This document shows positions 1 through 9,230 of a stretch of 64,000 bases of DNA, piece by piece. Every line of letters starts with the position of its first letter. The first letter of the stretch is position 1. Made by a program: the position numbers and the translations under genes. The stretch lies in assembly GCA_963575745.1 (NCBI GenBank), contig CAUYUJ010000148.1, positions 534,344-598,343 of the forward strand, written 5' to 3'. Origin of the DNA: Prorocentrum cordatum. Taxonomy: Eukaryota; Sar; Dinophyceae; Prorocentrales; Prorocentraceae. The notes beneath the pieces are model-generated. The model had not been told where the DNA came from and made no database searches. It saw only the letters and a program-made list of their open reading frames with translations.

Positions 1-345
1 ATGCGATGCGATGCTGCGCTGTGCCATGCTAAGCTAAGCGATGCTATGATATGTTATGATATGCTGCGCTGTGCTATGATATGCCGTGCTATGCGATGCT
101 ATGATATGCTGTGCTATGACATGTTATGGCATGATACGATATGATATGGTATGATATGAGAATGATGCGCTAAGCTAAGCTAAGCTGAGCTAAGCTAAGC
201 TAGGCTAGGCTAGGCCAGGCTAGGCTAAGCTAAGCTAAGCTAAGCTAAGCTAGGCTAGGCTAGGCTAGACTAGGCTAAACTAAGCTAAGCTATGCTAAGC
301 TAAGTTAAGCTAGGCTAAGATAAGATGAGATAAACAAAGCTAAGC
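1..345. repeat. Pentanucleotide satellite (GCTAT to GCTAR)
   Basis: The tract is built of 5-bp units. The left half is mainly ATGCT/GCTAT with interspersed TATGA and CTGCG variants, and the right half is GCTAA and GCTAG. The same left-to-right change of unit recurs in the three other satellite blocks of the window. It continues past the left edge, so the array may extend that way. Confidence 0.9.
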
Positions 346-846
346 TAAGAGGACATAACTGGGGGAACCGCGGGGCGGATACTGGGGGAACCGCCTGGGG
401 CGGTTTACACTGCCCGGCCCTTTAAGCACATAGAGTAAGAACCCTTCTAGACAGAGCCTAGGTATGGAACAAGGAAGAAGGGGCGCTGAAGGGGGGGGGA
501 GGGGGAGGGCAGGGGGCAGGGAGTAGGAGGAGGGAAGGGGGAGCAAGAGGAGAGGGGCGTGGGAGAGGAGGGGGAGGACGGGGAGGACGCCGCGCGGATC
601 ATTCAACTTTGAGCGACCGCGGCTTCCCGATGGAGCAGGGAGCTCGATATCGGCCCACTCTGGGCCCTCTCCAGTCGTGCGTTCTGACCAGAATGTCGAG
701 GCGCATCCAGCCGTGGCGACGAGGGAGGGGTCGTGGCATCGGTAGACGTTTCTCCTCTGAGGCTAGACCCGCCGGGGTAGGCCTCGCGGGGGGTCGAAAA
801 ATCGCAAGCGGAGGCGGCAGGCAACTGCCTTGCGGCCCGCGAGGGC
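346..846 (-). other. Gene-array spacer and 3' flank of copy 1
   Basis: This non-coding spacer recurs, with variation, between all array genes. It contains two direct copies of ACTGGGGGAACCGC (about 358 and 381), and a perfect 7-bp inverted repeat AACCGCC/GGCGGTT at 389-405. A G-rich purine tract runs from about 480 to 590, and a short palindrome reading TCAACTTTGA lies near 603-612. The part just left of 846 should be the 3' UTR of copy 1. No polyadenylation signal was recognised. ORFs here are frame shadows. Confidence 0.7.
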
Positions 847-2052
847 TCAGCGGGCGAAGCCGTCCTGGCCGTCCGCCTTCATCTCGGCGCCCGCGTACAC
901 GTAGCCTGGCACGGTCGCGTAGACCACCTCGATGGGCGGCTCAACGGCGTCCGCCTTCCTCCCCAACTTCTCCAGGGCGAGCGCGGTGGACTTCGAGAAG
1001 CGCGGGTCGGCCACCTCGTCGTCGAGCAAATCCATGATCTTGCCGAAGTCCTTTTGAGCAGGGGCAAGCCCTCCCCGCATTCCTAAAGGCGTACCACGGA
1101 GTGTTCTCAGAACTGTAGAATGGTTGTAAGCGTGAGCCCCAAGCCGTGAGCCATTGCACTGTGGATGCGCAGCCTACGCGCTGCAATCCATGTGGTGCAC
1201 GCTATGCGGTCGGTGCGAGTTACGAGGTACAAGATAGATGGTGAAGGTTATTGAGCGCAAACTACATGGCATAAACTATGTGGTGCAAGCGATGTGTTGC
1301 AAGGTACGGGATGCAATCCATGTGGTGCGATCTATCTGCTGAAAGCTACGTGGTGCATGCTATGAGGATGAAGCCATGTGGCGTAAGACATGTGGTGCCT
1401 ACGATGCGCCCACGGCCGATCACCAAGCGAAACCTCGCCATACCAAGCACGCGCACCTCCAGTGCAATCCCCAGTGCAAGCACTGTTTGGGGACTGCTCT
1501 CCGAACATAAGATCCAGTGGTTCACACATCACACTATCAGCCAGGCGTGTTCTGAGGAAAGATTATGCCAATCAGTAGCGTGGTTTCCGATACAAATTTG
1601 TTGGTGGGCCGACATGCGGACCAGGGCGCTTCGTCACTGCACGAGTCCTCCGTCAACACCTCCGCGCCGGCGATGGACTTCACCACCATGCCGCCCGACA
1701 CGCCGGCGGAGAACGCCTGGCCCTGGGGGTCCCCAGGGTACCGGGACACCGGGATCACCTCCATGGCCATCGCGCCCTTCATGCCGTTGCCCGGCTGGTA
1801 GCGCAGGATGCCGAAGGGGCGCTTCTTGTAGGTGACGGTGGGGCCCGGGCCAGTGGCGGCCGAGGCATCGAACGCCACATCCGCGTCCTTCGGCCCGCAG
1901 CGCTCCAGGTACTCCGCGCTCACGCGCGCGGCCACGCGCTCGCCGCGCTGGCAGCTGGGCGCGGGCGAGCCCACGAAGCCGGCGCCCCTGCGGCACAGGG
2001 CCACCACCGCGGCCGCAAGCACGCACGTGAGGATGGGCCGCTGGGGCGCCAT
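847..2052 (-). CDS. Tandem-array gene copy 1: plastid-targeted PDZ-like protein
   Basis: Two exons are inferred: exon 1 at 2052-1648 (135 codons) and exon 2 at 1050-847 (67 codons plus stop), giving 202 residues. Residues 6-20 are a hydrophobic signal-like segment. FVGS follows at 26-29, as at the start of dinoflagellate plastid transit peptides. Residues 72-147 resemble a PDZ domain: the KKRPFGIL loop at 76-83, EVIPVS at 98-103, AGVSGG at 116-121, SIAGAEV at 126-132, then a helix with IMDLL. No protease or other catalytic domain is visible, so the role is unknown; binding of a protein C-terminus is inference. The start chosen is the ATG giving an N-terminal hydrophobic stretch. The 597-bp intron is read as GA-AG; a GT donor 12 bases earlier would drop VLTE. 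Expression is untested. Confidence 0.78.
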
Positions 2053-2170
2053 GGCGGCAGAGCTCGGCGCGGGCTGAGGGGCGGGCGGAGCCTCTGGTCG
2101 TTAAAAAAAGCCCAAGCCCAAAACTGAATTATCCCAGAGCGACCCTACCTAGGAGTTTGAGCATCTAGGA

Positions 2171-2250
2171 AAGCAACATCTACATCTACACCGACAGCAA
2201 CATTAACATCTACACCTGCATCTACATCTACATCAACATCAACAGCGAGA
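2171..2250. repeat. Hexanucleotide tract (TACATC/TACACC)n
   Basis: Degenerate ACATCTACATCTACACC-type units lie just upstream of copy 1 on the minus strand, between its 5' end and the satellite. Longer versions sit in the same place upstream of copies 5 and 8. Confidence 0.8.
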
Positions 2251-2795
2251 CTATGCTGGACTATGCTATGCTATGCTATGCTGTGCTGTGATATGGTATG
2301 TGATGTTATGCTGTGATATGATGCGCTATTATATGAGATGATATGATGCGCTATGCTATGTTATGATATGATATGATATGCTGCGCTATGGTATGACATG
2401 ACATATCATGGCATGATATGGCATGATAGTATATGATGTAATATGATATGCGATGTTATGCTATGCTATGCTGGGCTGTGATATGATAAGCTAAGCTATG
2501 ATATGGTATGATATCATATGCTGCGCTATGATATGCTATGCTGTGCTATGATATGCTATGATGTGTCGCGCTATGCTATGCTATGCTGCGCGATGCTATG
2601 ATATGATATGGTATGATATGATAATGCTGCGCTAAGTTAAGCTAAGCTGAGCTAAGCTAGGCCAAGCTATGCTAAGCTAAGCTAGGCTAGACTAAGCTAA
2701 GCTAAGCTAAACTAAACTAAGCTAAGCAAGGCTAGGCTAGGCTAGGCTAGGCTAGGCTAAGCTAAGCTAAGCTAAGATGAGATAAGCAAAGCTAA
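2251..2795. repeat. Pentanucleotide satellite, second block
   Basis: Units of ATGCT/TATGA type dominate from 2251 to about 2630. They change to GCTAA/GCTAG units from about 2635 to 2795. The block separates copies 1 and 2 and lies upstream of copy 1. Confidence 0.9.
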
Positions 2796-3339
2796 GCTAA
2801 GGGGACATAACTGGGGGAACCGCGGGGCGGATACTGGGGGAACCGCCTGGGGCGGTTTACACTGCCCGGCCCTTTAAGCACATAGAGTAAGAACCCTTCT
2901 AGGCAGAGCCTGGGTATGGAACAAGGAAGAAGGGGCGCTGAAGGGGGGGGAGGGGGAGGGCAGGGGGCAGGGAGTAGGAGCAGGGACGGGGGAGCAAGAG
3001 GAGAGGGGCGTGGGAGAGGAGGGGGAGGACGGGTAGGAGAGAGACGCCCGGGTCGTGACGACCCGTGCGTTGGTCACTGACGCCGCACGGATCGTTCAAC
3101 TTTGAGCGACCGCGGCTTCCCGATGGAGCAGGGAGCTCGATATCGGCCCACTCTGGGCCCTCTCCAGTCGTGCGTTCTGACCAGAATGTCGAGGCGCATC
3201 CAGCCGTGGCGACGAGGGAGGGGTCGTGGCATCGGTAGACGTTTCTCCTCTGAGGCTGGACCCGCCGGGGTAGGGCTCGCGGGGGGTCGAAAAATCGCAA
3301 GCGGAGGCGGCCGGCAACTGCCTTGCGGCCCGCGAGGGC
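2796..3339 (-). other. Array spacer and 3' flank of copy 2
   Basis: This is a near copy of 346-846 but retains the palindromic GCCCGGGTCG element near 3046-3068, with one mismatch in the right arm. It has no gene of its own. Confidence 0.7.
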
Positions 3340-4545
3340 TCAGCGGGCGAAGCCGTCCTGGCCGTCCGCCTTCATCTCGGCGCCCGCGTACACGTAGCCT
3401 GGCACGGTCGCGTAGACCACCTCGATGGGCGGCTCAACGGCGTCCGCCTTCCTCCCCAACTTCTCCAGGGCGAGCGCGGTGGACTTCGAGAAGCGCGGGT
3501 CGGCCACCTCGTCGTCGAGCAAATCCATGATCTTGCCGAAGTCCTTTTGAGCAGGGGCAAGCCCTCCCCGCATTCCTAAAGGCGTACAACGGAGTGTTCT
3601 CAGAACTGTAGAATGGTTGTAAGCGTGAGCCCCAAGCCGTGAGCCATTGCACTGTGGATGCGCAGCCTACGCGCTGCAATCCATGTGGTGCACGCTATGC
3701 GGTCGGTGCGAGCTACGAGGTACAAGATAGATGGTGAAGGCTATTGAGCGCAAACTACATGGCGTAAACTATGTGGTGCAAGCGATGTGTTGCAAGGTAC
3801 GGGATGCAATCCATGTGGTGCGATCTATCTGCTGAAAGCTACGTGGTGCATGCTATGAGGATGAAGCCATGTGGCGTAAGACATGTGGTGCCTACGATGC
3901 GCCCACGGCCGATCACCAAGCGAAACCTCGCCATACCAAGCACGCGCACCTCCAGTGCAATCCCCAGTGCAAGCACTGTTTGGGGACTGCTGTCCGAACA
4001 TAAGATCCAGTGGTTCACACATCACACTATCAGCCAGACGTGTTCTGAGGACAGATTATGCCGATCAGTAGCGTGGTTTCCTATGCAAATTTGTTGGTGG
4101 GCCTACAGGCGGACCAGGGCGCTTCGTCACTGCACGAATCCTCCGTCAGCACCTCCGCGCCGGCGATGGACTTCACCACCATGCCGCCCGACACGCCGGC
4201 GGAGAACGCCTGGCCCTGGGGGTCCCCAGGGTACCGGGACACCGGGATCACCTCCATGGCCATCGCGCCCTTCATGCCATTGCCCGGCTGGTAGCGCAGG
4301 ATGCCGAAGGGGCGCTTCTTGTAGGTGACGGTGGGGCCCGGGCCAGTGGCGGCCGAGGCGTCGAACGCCACATCCGCGTCCTTCGGCCCGCAGCGCTCCA
4401 GGTACTCCGCGCTCACGCGCGCGGCCACGCGCTCGCCGCGCTGGCAGCTGGGCGCGGGCGAGCCCACGAAGCCGGCGCCCCTGCGGCACAGGGCCACCAC
4501 CGCGGCCGCAAGCACGCACGTGAGGATGGGCCGCTGGGGCGCCAT
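3340..4545 (-). CDS. Tandem-array gene copy 2: plastid-targeted PDZ-like protein
   Basis: Exon 1 is 4545-4141, exon 2 is 3543-3340, and the intron is 597 bp as in copy 1. The predicted protein is identical to copy 1. The base after the exon 1 GAG differs: the repeat at the donor reads AGGAT, not AGGAC, so only AGGA is shared with the acceptor. An in-frame ATG 69 bases upstream would add 23 residues rich in Pro and Ala ahead of the signal segment. It is rejected because it would bury the hydrophobic segment and most copies lack it. The 5' spacer is short, joining straight to the 3' flank of copy 3. Confidence 0.78.
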
Positions 4546-4616
4546 GGCGGCAGAGCTCGGCGTGGGCTGAGGGGCGGGCGGAGCCTCCGGTCGTTTAAAA
4601 AAGCCCAAGCCCAAAA

Positions 4617-5040
4617 CTGAACATGGAAGAAGGGGCGCTGAAGGGGGGGGGGAGGGGGAGGGCAGGGGGCAGGGAGTAGGAGCAGGGAAGGGGGAGCAAG
4701 AGGAGATGGGCGTGGGAGAGGAGGAGAGAGGAGGGGGAGGAGAGAGAGGCCCGGGTCGTGACGACCCGGGCGTTGGTTACTGACGCCGCGCGGATCGCTC
4801 AACTTTGAACGACCGCGGCTTCCCGATGGAGCAGGGAGCTCGATATCGGCCCTCTGGGCCCTCTCCACTTGTGCGTTCGGACCAGAATGTCGAGGCGCAT
4901 CCAGCCGTGGCGACGAGGGAGGGGTCGTGGCATCGGTAGACGTTTCTCCTCTAGAGGCTGAACCCGCCGGGGAGGGCTCGCGGGGGGTCGAAAAATCACG
5001 AGCGGAGGCGGCAGGCAACTGCCCTGCGGCCCGCGAGGGC
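4617..5040 (-). other. Short-type array spacer
   Basis: The gene-to-gene spacer has no satellite. It begins at the presumed trans-splice acceptor of copy 2, passes a G-rich purine tract (about 4630-4750) and the perfect 10-bp palindrome at 4749-4771, and ends at the stop of copy 3. Confidence 0.7.
4749..4771. promoter_or_regulatory. Conserved spacer palindrome
   Basis: Arms GCCCGGGTCG and CGACCCGGGC are perfectly complementary around a TGA loop. Equivalent sites are 3046-3068, 6573-6595, 8399-8421, 27117-27139, 29186-29208, 30900-30922, 33556-33578 and 35255-35277. Some have one or two arm mismatches, and the first spacer lacks it. It lies between the stop of one gene and the 5' end of the next, so a terminator, processing or promoter role is possible; none is shown. 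Confidence 0.6.
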
Positions 5041-6371
5041 TCAGCGGGCGAAGCCGTCCTGGCCGTCCGCCTTCATCTCGGCGCCCGCGTACACGTAGCC
5101 CGGCACGGTCGCGTAGACCACCTCGATGGGCGGCTCAACGGCGTCGGCCTTCCTCCCCAACTTCTCCAGGGCGAGCGCGGTGGACTTCGAGAAGCGCGGG
5201 TCGGCCACCTCGTCGTCGAGCAAGTCCATGATCTTGCCGAAGTCCTTTTGAGCAGGGGCAGACCCTCCTGGCATTCCTAGAGGCCTACCACGGAGTGTTC
5301 TCAGAACTGTAGAATGGTTGCAAACGTGAGCCCCAAGCCGTGAGCCATTGCACTGCGGATGCGCAGCCTACGCGGTGCAATCCAGGTGGTGCACTATATG
5401 CGGTGCGAGCTACGTGATAGATGGTGAAGGCTATAGGGCGCAAACTACATGGCGTAAACTATGTGGTGCAAGCTATGTGTTGCAAGTTACGTGATGCAAT
5501 CCATGTGGTGCGATCTATGTGTTGAAAACTACGTGGTGCATGCTATGAGGATGAAGCCATGTGGCGCAAGCCGGATGGCGCCTACGATGCGCCCACGGCC
5601 GATCACCAGGCGAAGCCTCGCCATATCAAGCACGAACACCTCGCGCCCACGAGTCGCCCACGGCCGCCCGCCCGGGGACAAACACCTCGCGCCCACGGCG
5701 CCCACGAAGCGCCCAAGGCCGCCCACCAGGCGAAACCCACGCAAACCCTACGAAACCCGAATAGTTATCCCTAGTGCAAGCACTGTTTGGGGACTACTCT
5801 TCGAACAAAGAGGTGCGTGCTTACAACATAAGACCGAATATTTCACACATCATACTATCAGCCAGGCATGCTGTGAGGACAGATTATACCAACAGCTAAA
5901 GTGGTTCTTATACAACTTGTTGGTGGGCCTACAGGCGGTCCAGGGCGCTTCGTCACTGCACGAGTCCTCCGTCAACACCTCCGCGCCGGCGATGGACTTC
6001 ACCACCATGCCGCCCGACACGCCGGCGGAGAACGCCTGGCCCTGGGGGTCCCCAGGGTACCGGGACACCGGGATCACCTCCATGGCCATCGCGCCCTTCA
6101 TGCCGTTGCCCGGCTGGTAGCGCAGGATGCCGAAGGGGCGCTTCTTGTAGGTGACGGTGGGGCCCGGGCCAGTGGCGGCCGAAGCGTCGAACGCCACATC
6201 CGCGTCCTTCGGCCCGCAGCGCTCCAGGTACTCCGCGCTCACGCGCGCGGCCACGCGCTCGCCGCGCTGGCAGCTGGGCGCGGGCGAGCCCACGAAGCCG
6301 GCGCCCCTGCGGCACAGGGCCACCACCGCAGCCGCAAGCATGCACGTGAGGATGGGCCGCTGGGGCGCCAT
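5041..6371 (-). CDS. Tandem-array gene copy 3: plastid-targeted PDZ-like protein
   Basis: Exon 1 is 6371-5967 and exon 2 is 5244-5041. The protein differs from copy 1 only by Val11Met, within the hydrophobic signal segment. The intron is 722 bp. The extra length comes from a GCCCACGGC-type expansion near 5640-5720 plus about 100 bp of sequence absent from copies 1 and 2. Confidence 0.78.
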
Positions 6372-6442
6372 GGCGGCAGAGTTCGGCGCGGGCTGAGGGG
6401 CGGGCGGAGTCTCCGGTCGTTTAAAAAAGCCCAAGCCCAAAA

Positions 6443-6465
6443 CTGAACAAGGAAGAAGGGGCGCT
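6443..6465 (-). promoter_or_regulatory. Putative spliced-leader trans-splice acceptor
   Basis: On the minus strand, a pyrimidine-rich run ending TTCCTTGTTCAG precedes TTTTGGGCTTGGG about 70 bases before the ATG. The TTCAG|TTTTGG junction is conserved in all ten copies. The AG complements lie at 2124-2125, 4617-4618, 6443-6444, 8278-8279, 26044-26045, 29068-29069, 30782-30783, 32496-32497, 35136-35137 and 36833-36834. Dinoflagellate mRNAs generally receive a spliced leader at such sites. The exact site is inference. Confidence 0.45.
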
Positions 6466-6867
6466 GAAGCGGGGGGGAGGGGGAGGGCAGGGGGCAGGGA
6501 GTAGGAGGAGGGAAGGGGGAGCAAGAGGAGAGGGGCGTGGGAGAGGAGGGGGAGGACGGGGAGGAGAGAGACGCCCGGGTCGTGACGACCCGTACGTTGG
6601 TTACTGACGCCGCGCGGATCGTTCAACTTTGAGCGACCGCGGCTTCCCGATGGAGCAGGGAGCTCGATATCGGCCCACTCTGGGCCCTCTCCAGTCGTGC
6701 GTTCTGACCAGAATGTCGAGGCACATCCAGCCGTGGCGACGAGGGAGGGGTCGTGGCATCGGTAGACGTTTCTCCTCTAGAGGCTGGACCCGCTGAGGTA
6801 GGGCTCGCGGGGGGTCGAAAAATCACGAGCGGAGGCGGCCGGCAACTGCCCTGCGGCCCGCGAGGGC
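6466..6867 (-). other. Short-type array spacer
   Basis: It has the same layout as 4617-5040, with a G-rich purine tract, an imperfect palindrome at 6573-6595 and the 3' flank of copy 4. No gene is seen. Confidence 0.7.
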
Positions 6868-8215
6868 TCAGCGGGCGAAGCCGTCCTGGCCGTCCGCCTT
6901 CATCTCGGCGCCCGCGTACACGTAGCCCGGCACGGTCGCGTAGACCACCTCGATGGGCGGCTCAACGGCGTCCGCCTTCCTCCCCAACTTCTCCAGGGCG
7001 AGCGCGGTGGACTTCGAGAAGCGCGGGTCGGCCACCTCGTCGTCGAGCAAGTCCATGATCTTGCCAAAGTCCTTTTGAGCAGGGGCAGACCCTCCCCGCA
7101 TTCCTAGAGGCCTACCACGGAGTGTTCTCAGAACTGTAGAATGGTTGCAAGCGTGAGCCCCAAGCCGTGAGCCATTGCACTGCGGATGCGCAGCCTACGC
7201 GGTGCAATCCATGTGGTGCACGCTATGCGGCCGGTGCGAGCTACGTGGTACAAGATGTATGGTGAAGGCTATGGGGCGCAAGCTACATGGCGTAAACTAT
7301 GTGGTGCAAGCTATGTGTTGCAAGTTACGGGATGCAATCCATGCGATCTATGTGGTGAAAGCTACGTGGTGCATGCTATGAGGATTAAGCCATGTGGCGC
7401 AAGCCGGGTGGCGCCTACGATGCGCCCACGGCCGATCACCAGGCAAAACCTCGCCATACCAAGCACGAACACCTCGCGCCCACGAGGCGCCCACGGCCGC
7501 CCACAGCCAGCCAGCCAGGGGAAAAACACCTCGCGCCCACGGCGCCCACGAAGCGCCCAAGGCCGCCCACCAGGCGAAACCCACGCAAACCCTACGAAAC
7601 CCGAGTAGTTATCCCTAGTGCAAGCACTGTTTGGGGACTACTCTTCGAACAAAGAGGTGCGTGCTTACAACATAAGACCGAGTGTTTCACACATCATACT
7701 ATCAGCCGGGCATGCTGTGAGGACAGATTATACCAACAACTAAAGTGGTTCATATACAACTTGTTGGTGGGCCTACAGGCGGTCCAGGGCGCTTCGTCAC
7801 TGCACGAGTCCTCCGTCAACACCTCCGCGCCGGCGATGGACTTCACCACCATGCCGCCCGACACGCCGGCGGAGAACGCCTGGCCCTGGGGGTCCCCAGG
7901 GTACCGGGACACCGGGATCACCTCCATGGCCATCGCGCCCTTCATGCCGTTGCCCGGCTGGTAGCGCAGGATGCCAAAGGGGCGCTTCTTGTAGGTGACG
8001 GTGGGGCCCGGGCCAGTGGCGGCCGAGGCGTCGAACGCCACATCCGCGTCCTTCGGCCCGCAGCGCTCCAGGTACTCCGCGCTCACGCGCGCGGCCACGC
8101 GCTCGCCGCGCTGGCAGCTGGGCGCGGGCGAGCCCACGAAGCCGGCGCCCCTGCGGCACAGGGCCACCACCGCAGCCGCAAGCATGCACGTGAGGATGGG
8201 CCGCTGGGGCGCCAT
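6868..8215 (-). CDS. Tandem-array gene copy 4: plastid-targeted PDZ-like protein
   Basis: Exon 1 is 8215-7811 and exon 2 is 7071-6868. The protein equals copy 3 (Met11). At 739 bp, the intron is the longest among copies with an intact structure, carrying the same extra block as copy 3 plus further GCCCAC repeats near 7480-7580. It is the last gene of cluster A. Its 5' spacer is cut off at 8583. Confidence 0.78.
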
Positions 8216-8277
8216 GGCGGCAGAGCTCGGCGTGGACTGAGGGGCGGGCGTTGTTCAAAAAAAGCCCAAGCCCAAAA

Positions 8278-8583
8278 CTGAACAAGAGGGACTCTGAAGG
8301 GGGAAAGGGGAAGGGCAGGGGGCAGAGAGTAGGAGGGGGGAAGGGGGAGCAAGAGGAGAGGGGCGTGGGAGAGGAGGGGGAGGACGGGGAGGAGAGAGGC
8401 CCGGGTCGTGACGACCCGGGCGTTGGTTACTGACGCCGCGCGGACCGCTCAACTTTGAGAGACCGCGGCTTCCCGATGGAGCAGGGAGCTCGATATCGGC
8501 CCACTCCGGGTCCTCTCCAGTCTTGCACCAGAATGTCGAGGCGCATCAAGCCGCGGCGACGAGGGAACGGTCGCGGCACCGGT
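8278..8583 (-). other. Truncated array spacer (left side of 16-kb interruption)
   Basis: Homology to the other spacers runs through the palindrome (8399-8421) and the GTCGAGGCGCATC segment, and stops at CGGCACCGGT (8583). In intact spacers the next bases are AGACGTTTCTCC, which are found at 24600. Confidence 0.75.
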
Positions 8584-8639
8584 CCGAATGAGGGGGCCGA
8601 ACGATCAATCATTGTCCCTGGGTGCGTGGCTGAAGTGAG

Positions 8640-8770
8640 AATCCGTGGTGGGGATTATTTTTGTTGTTGTTGTCATTGTTGTTGGCGGTGTTGTTGTGAT
8701 TGTTGTTATTGTTTGTTGTTGTTGTTGTTGAACGCTCACTTCAGAAGAATAAGTCTTGTTGATCCCCCTT
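8640..8770 (+). repeat. TTG-core dispersed repeat
   Basis: Interrupted (TTG)n from about 8660 to 8730 is followed by AACGCTCACTTCAGAAGAATAAG and a TTGTTG end. Related flanks accompany TTG or CAA tracts near 10540, 13050 (minus), 15340 (minus) and 21050. This suggests one dispersed family, not independent microsatellites. Confidence 0.6.
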
Positions 8771-8883
8771 TCGGTGCACCCTGTATGCTTTAAGTGCAAT
8801 GCCACTCCCCGCGCCCGCACCGTGTTTTTTTTTATTAGGTCAATGTATTCGTCATCAAACTGTGTTTTTGGCCCCCTGATTAG

Positions 8884-8927
<44 letters not shown>

Positions 8928-8928
8928 C
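8884..8928. repeat. (CAA)n microsatellite
   Basis: It is an uninterrupted ACA/CAA trinucleotide run of about 45 bases. Confidence 0.9.
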
Positions 8929-9230
8929 GGCTCCCGCCCGAGACTTTCTCACAATTTACCCGGACCCCCGCTCCCGCCGGAGAATTCCTCGCATTTTATT
9001 CAGGAGTCGCCCTCTCGCTTGGAACTTCCTTACGGTTTATGCCGGAGTCGATCAGTCGGCGCTCTTGAGTCGCACTCTCGCTGGAGACTCGCTTGCAATT
9101 TACTGCAGAACAACGCCTTTGCATTGGAATTTCCTGCGATTTACTCAAGCGCCGCGCTCCCGTCACTCAGGCACCCAGGTGCCGCGCTCACGCTTGGGAC
9201 TCCCTCCAATTACTTCAGAATCGGGATATC
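8929..9230. repeat. Degenerate repeats with GAGACTTCCTCGCAATTTA motif
   Basis: Four to five degenerate units share a core like CTCCCGC.CGAGACTTTCTCACAATTTAC. The same core forms arrays at 11690-12080, 15380-15665, 20340-20740, 21190-21770 and 23705-23965. Confidence 0.65.

Noticed and set aside
1-345. Telomeric repeat
   Set aside because: The unit is a GCTAA/GCTAG pentamer, not TTTAGGG-like, and it recurs internally.
609-1037. + strand 142-codon frame recurring in several array units (also 3102-3530)
   Set aside because: It overlaps exon 2 and the 3' flank in antisense, is not preserved in other units, and is Arg/Pro-rich from high GC.
5850-6626. Upstream extension of copy 3 to an ATG at 6626
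   Set aside because: The extension crosses the presumed trans-splice acceptor and purine tract and buries the hydrophobic signal segment. Other copies lack it.
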